A DNA stretch of 64,000 bases, from the NCBI RefSeq assembly GCF_043290135.1, contig NC_134710.1, positions 278,400,776 through 278,464,775 of the forward strand, given 5' to 3'. The position numbers and the translations under genes are program-made. The DNA is from Rhipicephalus microplus. Its lineage: Eukaryota > Arthropoda > Arachnida > Ixodida > Ixodidae. Shown piece after piece: positions 55,754 to 64,000 of the stretch; position 1 is the first letter of the stretch; each line of letters starts with the position of its first letter. The notes beneath the pieces were generated by a model. The model did not search any database. It saw only the letters and a list, made by a program, of their open reading frames with translations, and was not told the origin of the DNA.

Positions 55754-56281
55754 AGGCAGGCTGCGCTACTTCCTTGCGTCAACAGTGCTCGACACCGCTC
55801 GAGGTCTTGGAGAAGTCTACAGCCCAGCTTGGCCCGTTCGGTCAAGGCATATGGAAAGGCCGAAGATGACGTGACAGAACATGGAGGGAGGAACGCCACA
55901 CAAAGGGCCAGGACGAAAGCCTCAAGTGCTGGCGCCCTAGCCGGTGACTGTGCAAGGAAAACGACCACAAAGCAGGGCGCGAACATTGGTGACGCAGTGA
56001 GGGGCAATGGAGCTGCAGCCCGTCCGCAGCATCAAGGCCATCCCGACTTGAATGCTCGTTCGTACATGGCCAAGAAGACAGATTTTGAATTCACCGCTCA
56101 ACAGCCTAAGGGAACTGCAGTTAGTGGGCGAAAGAAGCCTGCTGCTATCACAAATCTGCGGAAAAACAAGGCGGTCCTCAACACGACTTTCAAGGAGACC
56201 TCTTCTATGTCAACCAAGACACCCGCTTCGCCATGTCCGCCGACTCAACAGTGTGGTAAGAGACTAATTGTCACAACCTAA
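55754..56281 (+). pseudogene. Hypothetical ORF-A, copy 2 (interrupted)
   Basis: Homologous to 48528-49109 of copy 1 with ~24 changed codons, one of them a stop at the end of 'DRTSNIR'. No known domain. See the copy 1 entry for composition. Confidence 0.2.
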
Positions 56282-57090
56282 ACAGCCGATCGGGAAGAGA
56301 CGACGATGAAGTGCGTGCGGATCGCGCGAAGATCTCGAGCGACGGGGATCTCTTGGCGAGCTTCAGGGAAACGCATCGGGCAGTGAAACAGCGGGCCACG
56401 TCCCGATGTTTCGATCCGACGCTGGTGGTCCGGGGCCCATCCGGGCTTCCACGATTCTGAGGACTACAAGGCTGGGCATCACCCCACCTGCCCCCGGCTG
56501 TGATTCTCCAGCGACGTTCCTGGCGAGTGGCTGGCATTTTCCCTGACATTGGCCTGTCGCGGTCCGAGTTGCCGTTCTTAGCTGGTACCCATCAAGCCAC
56601 CCTTCGTGGCACTGTTCATGTTGACGTCCCGAGTGCTGTACCAGTAGCCGATACTGCTGCACTAGGTTTCTCCCTGATCTGTGACATCTGAGCCGGGCCA
56701 CGCATAACTCCAGATCCGGAGGAGGACCTCACCCCCGTCCTGGTGCCAAGTCCACACGGCCCTCGTCCAGCCCGCTGAGATCTTGACCACAACGCGTGCA
56801 CCACTGACTTGGCTCCATGCACCGTTACCACCCGCCCCTTGTTCAGCGTACGTTGGACGAGAGCTTGAGCTTCAATCTAGGACAACACCCCGACTCTAGC
56901 ATCGAGAAGAACACCAGTGGTGTGAGTGTGGAACGTGTTTATGTTAGTTACTTGTATGTGTATGTATATATGTCGTGTAGTGCAGTTCCGTGTCTGTGCT
57001 AATATGTATACATATAAAGTCGTGTCTCTTCGTCTAGGGGTGTTTCCTTTGCCCGTCTGACTAACCTGCGCCCACATTTTCTCACAACAG

Positions 57091-57453
57091 GTAGGTCTGC
57101 AGGAGATTGCAACAGGGGATGGGAACAAATCTGAGCCGACTGCCACTCAAACCGCACCAGAAGGATGTTTCGCCAGGCAGCCGCGATTGGCCGTTGCGAC
57201 CAGCGGAGCTCACGCTACCTTGAAGAGCCGTGCCGAGAACCTGCTGTGCAAAGATCCATCTCCGGCACCTGATGGTCCCGAGGAAAGGAATCCAACTGCC
57301 CTCGGCCAAACAGCGGCATCTACTAGCGGTGCCCGCAAGGCGACAAGATTCCTACGTAGACACACCTTGGGAGGCTGCTTTTACTTGCCCCCGGCAGTCG
57401 ACGGGCTCAAGGCCTCAAAAGACTCCAACAGTGACGAGGACATTGTTCCGTGA
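57091..57453 (+). CDS. Hypothetical ORF-B, copy 2
   Basis: A 120-codon open frame homologous to 49919-50281, with the same stop and downstream AATAAA. ~13 residues differ. The upstream acceptor-like 'ttttctcacaacag' is conserved. Function unknown and coding status doubtful. Confidence 0.2.
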   Translation, partial: VGLQEIATGDGNKSEPTATQTAPEGCFARQPRLAVATSGAHATLKSRAENLLCKDPSPAPDGPEERNPTALGQTAASTSGARKATRFLRRHTLGGCFYLPPAVDGLKASKDSNSDEDIVP

Positions 57454-59712
57454 AGCTTTTTTTTTATTTTTCGGAATAAAGGTGTCTTCGCCACTGGAGC
57501 GGTAAAGAACAAATGTTTAATTACTAAAACAACGCGTCCATTTTAGGCAAACGTTCCTTGCCGCATCCCAAGCGTTAACTCGTCTCTCGTGACCACAGTT
57601 CGTTGTCTTCTTCCTTCTATATTATTCACATAGACCGTAAGTCTCGTTTTTAACACGTTCTAACCATACAACACTAAAATGACCGCCTCTAGACAAAGCG
57701 CTTTGAGCAGCAAAGACGATGATGACATGTCAGTCTATAATTAGTGTGGCGATCGATTTCTTTTTGACTGCGTTACAAAATTAAAAATTTCCTCATATCA
57801 ACCAGCTGTTTCATGGCCAATTCTCTGTAGGGGGTAAGAGCCAAGAGTCAAAGAATAAGCAAGCAAGGAGGGCAGTTATATTCGAGGTGACTTTGGGAAA
57901 GCTCGGCATGAGCACCAGGCTTCATCCCACAACGACCGCTGTCGATGTGGTCAGTTGAAGTTTGGGAGCAGTTGACGCCTTCGCTTCGGCGCGCTCAGCG
58001 AGCTAATCACCATCAAGTTTTTTCCCCTGCCGCGGATGTTTTCAGATCAACATTCACCAGGAGTTACAACCATAATTTTACCGATTGTGGAATATTTGAA
58101 CTTGTGTGGGCAGGTTATAAACAGGTGATGCTTTTTCGAATATTCTAATACCAGTATACAAGAAGTGTTTAATCACCAATAGATTTGGTATTCTTGTTAA
58201 CTTAATGAAGTGCCTAAACTAGTATCTATGTTTTTCAAGCCTTTTATTCAGACTTAAATAGGTTGTCCTCGTGCACCATGGCTTAGTTGTCACCACATTC
58301 TAGTTAAGATAAATTGAAGCTGGAACAAAGATATTTTAGTGCTGGCAATGGTGAAGCAGCCTGAGCTGTTGACATTGTTAGCACACATTCATAGTAAAAA
58401 ACGGCATGAAAACACCAAAAAAGAGACAGCAATCTGTCATGTTTCATCTATCTCTTCTTTGGTGTTTTCGCGTGGTTATTTACTTTGAATTTGGAGAAGC
58501 CGCCCGCGAGCTATGTTACCTGCACCGCCGGTCCACTGATGCCTTATTCAGCACAAGCTACCCCTTTTAGCTACCTCCTGTGATGAATAGAAGTTTAAAT
58601 TTGAGCCCATTTTTTTCTCTGTCACCATACTAAACACAATATTATCAAGAAAAGTATGAATAATGTTATTAGAACTAACTGTAATGTAAGCGTGAATAAA
58701 AATTTACGAAACAATTATTCGCCGCTGGCAGGGACCAAACCTGTGACCATTGAATAAAGCGTCCGATGCTAACTAGATACAGCAAGACCCATCTGATGCG
58801 CAATATGGCTTTGGGCGCTTCTTGTCTGGAGGTAAACAATGATTAGGAGCCAGGAACGACCAAAGTGGTAATTTCGAAACTGACAACTTGAAAAATAGAA
58901 CAGTTTCATTGCCGTCCGTTAACATTACACCCGTAAAGCGCCACTGTTTTTTTCGATTCGTCTGGGGCAGGGATCCCAAACACGCGGCCCGCGGACACTT
59001 CGCTAGTGGCCTGATTCTTCACCCGAGATAAGCAGCAGAAACATTCATCAATGGTTTTCGCATCATTTTTCCCTTAATTCACTTATTATCGTCTTGTTCG
59101 GGTAAGCTACAGAGACAAGACTGATCCCAAGAAAGCCGTTTCTTAGTGGTTATGGGATAACTATGTGTCAAAATGTCGCCGTTGGTGAATAGGTTTTATA
59201 TCAGGAATGTAATAATTGTGGAGATCAGTGTCGACAACTTTCTAGAAATATGACGAGATCCACATATCAAACATGAAAAAGAATGGCCTGTTCATGATTA
59301 CTTTTTTAAGTGCTGCAGAGCATAAGATATTTTATGCTTCGTATTTCACATTTAGGAGTTTAGTAACTGTTAGAGAACGTGGGAACCTTTTGCTACAAAG
59401 TGCTTACTCCATACCTTGCCGAAAGCGAAGTGTCTGCAGATCTTGGCGTGAGACCTTAAATTCCTTAATTGGTTGTACTAAACGTGAATTATATACATGG
59501 ACAGCTACGTGACAGTGCGTGTATTTCAGTTCTCGCTATTCGCAAATTAACATCAGCTCCTTCTGAAATTGAATTCCTAAAAAACACTGACCAGCATCCC
59601 TAAAAGACGGGTGAGCACTCGTTAAGTCAGTTTGTCCAGACAACACAAAAAACTTGAAGATGCCGAAGATTGAATACTCGTGTTCAATGTAAGGATTGGC
59701 AATTTCGCAGTA

Positions 59713-59777
59713 ATTGATTGATATGGGGGGTTTAATGTGCGAAAACCACCATATGATTACGAGAGACGCCGTAGGGG
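59713..59777 (-). repeat. Ruka SINE at end of copy 2, 3' part
   Basis: 'ttgattgatatggggggttt' to 'cgagagacgccgtag'. The same insertion as at 52541, here interrupted by LINE-C and resumed at 61246. Confidence 0.9.
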
Positions 59778-61245
59778 ACAGTCAGTCAGTCAATGAACTT
59801 TATTTCCAAATTGTCCTGAGGAGCCGATTCCCCTCAAGAGGGAGGGTCGGCTGCGGGTCGCACCCACGTGGGGACAGGAAGAGCGAGCCCCTCCGCCAAA
59901 TTGCGGGCTCTCTGGACAGCCCGGATTTGGACCTCTCGGTCCGAGCTGGTAATTGCCGTCCTCCAGGCAGCTTCTGTGCTGAGAGGCTCGCCATCGCGCA
60001 GCACCGCGCATTGCCAGAGCATGTGGGGTAACGTGCAACGTCTCTCTTCGCAATGAGGGCATTGTGGATTTATGCTGTCGATAAACTTGCTGTACACTAA
60101 AGGCGACGGGTAAGTACCCGTTTGCAGCATTTTTAAAGTGACTGACTGGGCCCTAGAGAGTTGCGGGTGCAGGAGCGGAAAGCTACGCCTGGCCAATTGA
60201 TAATTTTTGCAAATTTCGTTAAAGGTGAGGAGCGAATCAAGCTGCCGGATGCCATCCCCAAAATTAGATGCCGATTGCCCGTCACGGTGGGACAGTTCGC
60301 GTGCTCGGGCATGGGCAAGCTCATTGGCATTGGGGAGAACAGGGTGGACATCCTTGCCCATGTGGGCAGGAAACCAGGTGATGTGGCCGTCGATTTCCGT
60401 GCAATGTGGTCTTTTGGTAAGAAGATGGGCCGCCTGCTCACAGACTGACCCGGTCATGAACGCTCGTGCAGCAGCTCGAGAATCAGTGAAAATGCGCGTG
60501 CGCATGGGAATCGCCACGGCCATTGCTATAGCAGCCTGCTCTGCCCTAGCCGGCGTGGTATCTCGAAGAGATGCTGCTGTGAGGATTTTGCCGTGAAGGT
60601 CAGTGACCACAGCCACGAAATTGGATGTGCCGGGATACTGTGCTGCGTCAACGAACGCCACAAGTTCAGGGGTGGCAGCGGCGGAACTGAGGAGCGACCT
60701 AGCCCTAGCGGCCCGGCGGCCGACATTGTAGAGAGGGTGAACATTTCTAGGAATTTGTGAGACCGTAATCTGCTCCCTCAATTTGGGTGGAAGCTGTATC
60801 TTTTTGTCTGCTACCATAGTTGGTTCGCAGCCCAGAAACTCCAGGATGCGTCTCCCAGCTTTGGAAGAGGACAGTCGTGCAGCTTGTGCTGTTTGTTGCG
60901 CTTCTGCAATCTCACTAAATGTATTATGCATACCAAGAGCCTTGAGCTTTTCCTCATTTGTGTTGTTTGGAAGGCCCAAGACCCTCTTAATGCACTTTCG
61001 AATAATCGCATCCAGTTTCCCTTGTTCTTTCCTTTCCCACCTATGCGCTGTGGCAATGCAATTAATGTGACTCATAAGAAAGGCATGGAAAATCCTCATG
61101 AGGTTGGCCTCACGAAGCCCTCCACGCCTGTTAGACACCCGAAGTATAAGCTTGACCATGCTCTCCGCCTTTGCCGCAATACGAGTCAGAGTATGAGAGT
61201 TACTTCCGTGCTCCTCCCGGAACATGCCTAATATCCGAATTTTAT
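59778..61245 (-). mobile_element. LINE-C 3' end inserted in Ruka
   Basis: The minus-strand 3' end has AATAAA (59799-59804) followed by the tail 'gactgactgactgt' at 59778-59793, so the tail is a tetranucleotide repeat rather than poly(A). The 5' side is truncated near 61245, inside the coding region. The Ruka sequence is interrupted between 'gccgtag' and 'ggctccgg' with a few bases lost, and no clean target duplication is visible. Confidence 0.9.
59834..61225 (-). CDS. LINE-C C-terminal protein: RNase H and zinc knuckle (5'-truncated)
   Basis: 463 codons without a stop. The first ~150 residues are the post-reverse-transcriptase region ('[20 protein letters not shown]', '[16 protein letters not shown]'). 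An RNase H domain follows with '[12 protein letters not shown]' (Asp), '[15 protein letters not shown]' (Glu), '[13 protein letters not shown]' (Asp) and 'ITWFPAHMG' with '[18 protein letters not shown]', where the last acidic position appears as His. The C-terminal motif '[18 protein letters not shown]' is C-x2-C-x8-H-x4-C. The protein family differs clearly from LINE-B. An I-like LINE is my best guess. The frame is intact, so the insertion is recent, but endonuclease and catalytic reverse transcriptase are missing. Confidence 0.88.
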   Translation of the reverse strand: MFREEHGSNSHTLTRIAAKAESMVKLILRVSNRRGGLREANLMRIFHAFLMSHINCIATAHRWERKEQGKLDAIIRKCIKRVLGLPNNTNEEKLKALGMHNTFSEIAEAQQTAQAARLSSSKAGRRILEFLGCEPTMVADKKIQLPPKLREQITVSQIPRNVHPLYNVGRRAARARSLLSSAAATPELVAFVDAAQYPGTSNFVAVVTDLHGKILTAASLRDTTPARAEQAAIAMAVAIPMRTRIFTDSRAAARAFMTGSVCEQAAHLLTKRPHCTEIDGHITWFPAHMGKDVHPVLPNANELAHARARELSHRDGQSASNFGDGIRQLDSLLTFNEICKNYQLARRSFPLLHPQLSRAQSVTLKMLQTGTYPSPLVYSKFIDSINPQCPHCEERRCTLPHMLWQCAVLRDGEPLSTEAAWRTAITSSDREVQIRAVQRARNLAEGLALPVPTWVRPAADPPS

Positions 61246-61351
61246 GGCTCCGGAAATTTCGACTACCTGGGGTTCTTTAACGTGCACCCAAATCTGAGCA
61301 CACGGGGCTACATTTCTGCCTCTATCGGAAATGCAGCCACCGCAGCCGGGA
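61246..61351 (-). repeat. Ruka SINE at end of copy 2, remaining body
   Basis: 'ggctccggaaatttcgacta' to 'aatgcagccaccgcagccgg'. Here the tRNA head is lost and a (TG)n array follows at once. Confidence 0.9.
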
Positions 61352-61562
61352 TATGCGTGTGTGTTTGTGTGTGTGTGTTTGAGTCTATGTGTGTGTGTTT
61401 GTGTCTGTCTGTGTGTGTGCGCGCGTGCGCGTGTGTTTGTGTGTGTGCCTGTGCGCGTGCGCGTGTGTGTGTGTTTGTGTCTGTGTGTGTGCGTGCGTGT
61501 GTGTGTGTGCGCGCGTGTGTGTGTGTGTGCGTGTGTATGCGTGTGTGTGTGTGCGTGTGGGT
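61352..61562. repeat. Compound (TG)n/(CG)n microsatellite
   Basis: About 210 bases of TG/CG/TTTG dinucleotide runs. They give false Cys/Val and His/Thr-rich frames on the two strands. Confidence 0.97.
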
Positions 61563-61820
61563 TGCAAAGAGCAAACAACTGAAAACCAAAGCGTTCAGCC
61601 AAGTAAAGAATCGGCATCTTATAAATTTCAAGCCACACATTCACCTACATGACGTTCTACGTGCGTGTTCGTCAAGGATGACAGCAACTGCGACACGTAT
61701 TCCCAAGATTTATTAATTAGTTAAAGTTTGAGGTTGCGTTATCTTATACATCACATGCAGCCTTTAGTGAGGACGGATCTCCTTCAGGTCCTTCGCATAT
61801 GTTCGTGTTTGTATCTGTGT
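61563..61820. other. Spacer
   Basis: Nothing recognised between the two microsatellites. Confidence 0.4.
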
Positions 61821-62008
61821 ACATACATACATACATACATACATACACACATACATACATACATACATACATACATACATACATACATACATACATACAT
61901 ACATACATACATACATACATACATACATACATACATACATACATACATACATACATACATACATACATACATACATACATACATACATACATACATACAT
62001 ACATACAT
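61821..62008. repeat. (ACAT)n microsatellite, ~47 units
   Basis: Uninterrupted except for one ACAC unit near 61845. Source of false Ile-His-Thr-Tyr frames. Confidence 0.97.
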
Positions 62009-62284
62009 GTTCTACCACACTGCAACGCTCTGAAACGCCTTTCGAGCAACCGACACACGGATCGTCAACTTACCGCTCATCACTGAGTCATCAGGGACGA
62101 CGAGGCTTCATTCCTGCTGTCAGAAATGCTCATGAACTGGGAATCTGATGCCTAGAGCCATGGCTGATCGTTTCGCGGAGAAGCGCGCACCGGCCGTTTC
62201 GCTCGAAGCACGTTTCAGAGAGCTGCAATACGGTAGAGTATACGAGCAGCAGTCATGCGGTTTCTAATGCGGTAGCGTTAAATA
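62009..62284. other. No supported gene
   Basis: Nothing recognised. Confidence 0.4.
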
Positions 62285-62475
62285 GCTCGTCTCGCAGAAA
62301 TTATGGTGTCGGCGTCAGTGTCATCGGTTGTGGGCGAAAAATCATGGTATTTTCCATGACCGAGAACTCTAGAAAGATGAAAATAAGCAAACAATAAAAA
62401 TATCTGGTAGTATTGAGAATCGAACCCAGACCATGAACATGAAAAGCAGATGTGCTACCACAGAGCCACGATATT
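62285..62475 (-). repeat. tRNA-derived SINE
   Basis: The minus-strand head at 62475-62409 has A-box 'tggctctgtggtagcacat' and B-box 'ctgggttcgattctc'. A body follows with 'ttttatttttattg'-type runs and 'gacgccgacaccataatttc', ending near 'agctatttaacgctacc'. No terminator or paired acceptor stem for a real tRNA. Confidence 0.55.
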
Positions 62476-63359
62476 GCTGAAAAGTGATTCTGCAAAAAAA
62501 AAAACTGTATGAATATTTTATATAGTGTATTGTTAACGTATTTAATATTGCGTGGAATCGCACCAGTCGTTGAAACACGGAAATTGAGCATCGAGAGGTG
62601 GTTTCAAAGGCCTAACCTTTACAAAGTGGTAAGACATATTTATAGTCATCAGCTCTAGAGGCATCAACAAAATGAGCAGCTGCGTATGTTCGCCTGTTTC
62701 CTCACGGACGCGTATAGTGGGCCCTTCGCTGATTCGCAAAAAGTAAATAATGCGGACCCTTAACAACATTACTTGAGATAGTCATTCTAGGATAGTTAGT
62801 AACGACCACTGTTACGCGCACAGTCGTTCGTTTCCTTACGGTGCAGTTGAGGCATGCAACAAGACCCGAAGCCGCGTTAAGCAGTTGAGAAAGCACGGGG
62901 CCCTATTTCTATATCGCGCTCTACTCTTGAACGCGACGCTCAAGCATCCTCCAAGTTTTATATTGCCTAGGATTTCTTAAACGACAGAAAAAAATACCCA
63001 CGCAGCATGTATGTTTGCAAAAAGAATTGGATCGGTAATCTTGGAATGTCTTCTTTAGCGTGATCTTAGTCATCTATTGAAACAAAATATACGAAGCACC
63101 CTAATTATCACCACGTGAGATCTGACCATATGTCATTAGTTTTATTCAGTTGTGGTTAACAAGCGTTTTCGAATATCCATGGTTTTAGACTATAGTTACG
63201 TGAAACACCTTATGTATGCTGTACTAGCAAAGTATGTTTGCTGCTCTTTTTTTTGTCAATGCGCGTGTATATGATGCACATGCAGAGCAGGAAAATGATA
63301 GAATGTATACAACATTTGGTGTTCATGCCCTCGTGGCCGTAATCGTATTGTGGTCAAAA
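62476..63359. other. No supported gene
   Basis: AT-rich, with short frames only. Confidence 0.45.
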
Positions 63360-63640
63360 CATCGATATGACTATGAAACACGCCGTAGTGAAGGACTCCA
63401 GAAACTTCGACCACCCAATAGGGTACTTGCACTGACATCGCACAGTACACAGCCTCGAGCTCGGTGACTCTGTGCCACACCAAGACGTCTTGCTGGCGTC
63501 ACCTCTGCCGTGTTTATTCACGCTAGAAGCTACGATGGTGGTGGTACTTCAATAACCATTTCGCTTCCACCGAAATGCGACCACTGCGGTCAGGATCAAA
63601 CCTTCGTGTCAGCAGCCGAGCACCATGAGAAATATCGTAA
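63360..63640 (-). repeat. Degenerate Ruka-related SINE, interrupted
   Basis: 63365-63415 ('acgccgtagtgaaggactcc', 'gaaacttcgaccaccc') matches the Ruka body, and 63560-63640 ('ccgaaatgcgaccactgcgg', 'gtcagcagccgagcacc') matches its head. About 140 unrelated bases lie between the two parts. Either a divergent relative or a Ruka with an insertion. Confidence 0.5.
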
Positions 63641-63726
63641 CATTGCTGATATGTTCTCACCATTACAACCAGCCCTTTAGAGCATAACATACTCACTCTG
63701 GGCAATATCAGTGTACACACTCCTTT

Positions 63727-63795
63727 GTGTCGCCTCTGCTGTGTTTACGCTTTGGAGCTCGCGCTACGGTGGTGGTGAAAACTTTCAATAATTTT
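63727..63795 (+). repeat. Direct repeat of 63495-63560
   Basis: 'tgtcgcctctgctgtgttta' and 'gctacggtggtggt' repeat 'cgtcacctctgccgtgttta' and 'gctacgatggtggtggt' with ~80% identity by eye. Confidence 0.5.
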
Positions 63796-64000
63796 TTAGA
63801 CGGAAAGCGGTGTGCTGCATGGAACCAGTCCGCAAAAGACTGGTCCTAACACATACTAGGTGGGACAACCGGGTTCCAAACTCCAGGTGGACGCCCTACC
63901 AAAGCTTGTTGGGCCTGTAGGTCATGGAAGCCGAGCAAGGTTGCCGCCCGGGTCCTCCCGGGTAGGGTTAGTGATAGGGCAATTGGCCGGGTCGGAGGGG
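63796..64000. other. No supported gene; GC-rich end of window
   Basis: The last ~120 bases become GC-rich ('ccgcccgggtcctcccgggt') and may be the start of another element cut by the window edge. Confidence 0.3.

Larger units (their letters stand above)
55696..59712 (+). repeat. 4.0-kb duplicated unit, copy 2
   Basis: Direct repeat of 48537-52540 in the same orientation, 7.17 kb downstream, of nearly equal length (4017 against 4004 bp). ORF-A here (55697-56281) has an in-frame stop near 55750. ORF-B (57091-57453) and its following AATAAA (57475) are kept. The middle part carries a TAG at 56646 in a frame open in copy 1. Sequence upstream of the microsatellite is unrelated between the copies. 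Confidence 0.92.

Noticed and set aside
61171..62086. Cys/Val-, His/Thr- and Ile-His-Thr-Tyr-rich ORFs
   Set aside because: Translations of the (TG)n and (ACAT)n microsatellites.

Overview
The window reads as repeat-rich nuclear DNA of an ixodid (hard) tick. The strongest pointer is a tRNA-derived SINE with the body of the tick family Ruka, present in at least seven full or partial copies on both strands (around 11.2-11.7, 22.8, 30.3, 35.2, 52.5, 53.0 and 59.7/61.3 kb). Its neighbours are a dense mix of LINEs, a Ty3/gypsy-like LTR element, Mutator-like, piggyBac-like, Penelope-like and THAP-type remnants, and long perfect microsatellites. I see no host protein-coding gene that I can defend. 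Almost every long reading frame belongs to a mobile element or to a simple repeat. The species cannot be fixed from the sequence alone.

Layout. 1-12.9 kb is mostly unannotatable AT-rich DNA with scattered short repeats: two tRNA-like heads, a pogo-like terminus, fold-back elements, a 33-bp LINE stub and a Ruka split by an insertion. 12.9-19.2 kb is DNA-transposon territory: a 534-bp MITE, a decayed LINE reverse transcriptase, a TTAA-bounded element holding a Mutator-like (MULE) transposase remnant, a second MULE remnant and a piggyBac-type transposase remnant. 22.2-23.8 kb has a fold-back, a 5'-truncated Ruka, a LINE 3' end and an (AAT)n run. 25.4-27.9 kb holds a perfect hairpin, an uninterrupted (GGAT)63 array and the minus-strand LINE-A whose 3' tail that array appears to be.

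30.9-39.8 kb is a nested stack. A second LINE-A copy was split by an RTE-type LINE. A second RTE lies head-to-tail with it, and the same 11-bp target sequence occurs three times: before, between and after the two RTEs. The older RTE was itself hit by a Ruka SINE, a 124-bp inverted-repeat insert and a 1.37-kb LINE-B 3' end, with 15-, 7- and 11-bp target duplications. 40.5-46.2 kb is an LTR retrotransposon with two ~1.48-kb LTRs and a 5-bp target duplication. It keeps gag and protease but has no reverse transcriptase or integrase.

48.4-61.4 kb contains a ~4.0-kb unit present twice in the same orientation, offset by ~7.17 kb. Each copy starts at a (GACC)n microsatellite and ends at a minus-strand Ruka. 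The second Ruka was later broken by the RNase H-bearing LINE-C. Penelope GIY-YIG and THAP-domain remnants lie between the copies. The last 2.6 kb has (TG)n and (ACAT)n arrays, a tRNA-derived SINE and degenerate Ruka-like pieces.

Most elements appear dead. The longest intact frames are the C-terminal RNase H regions of LINE-B and LINE-C and the gag-protease frame, which has one internal stop. These look like the youngest insertions. No family assignment was confirmed by a database search. All were made from motifs read in the translations.
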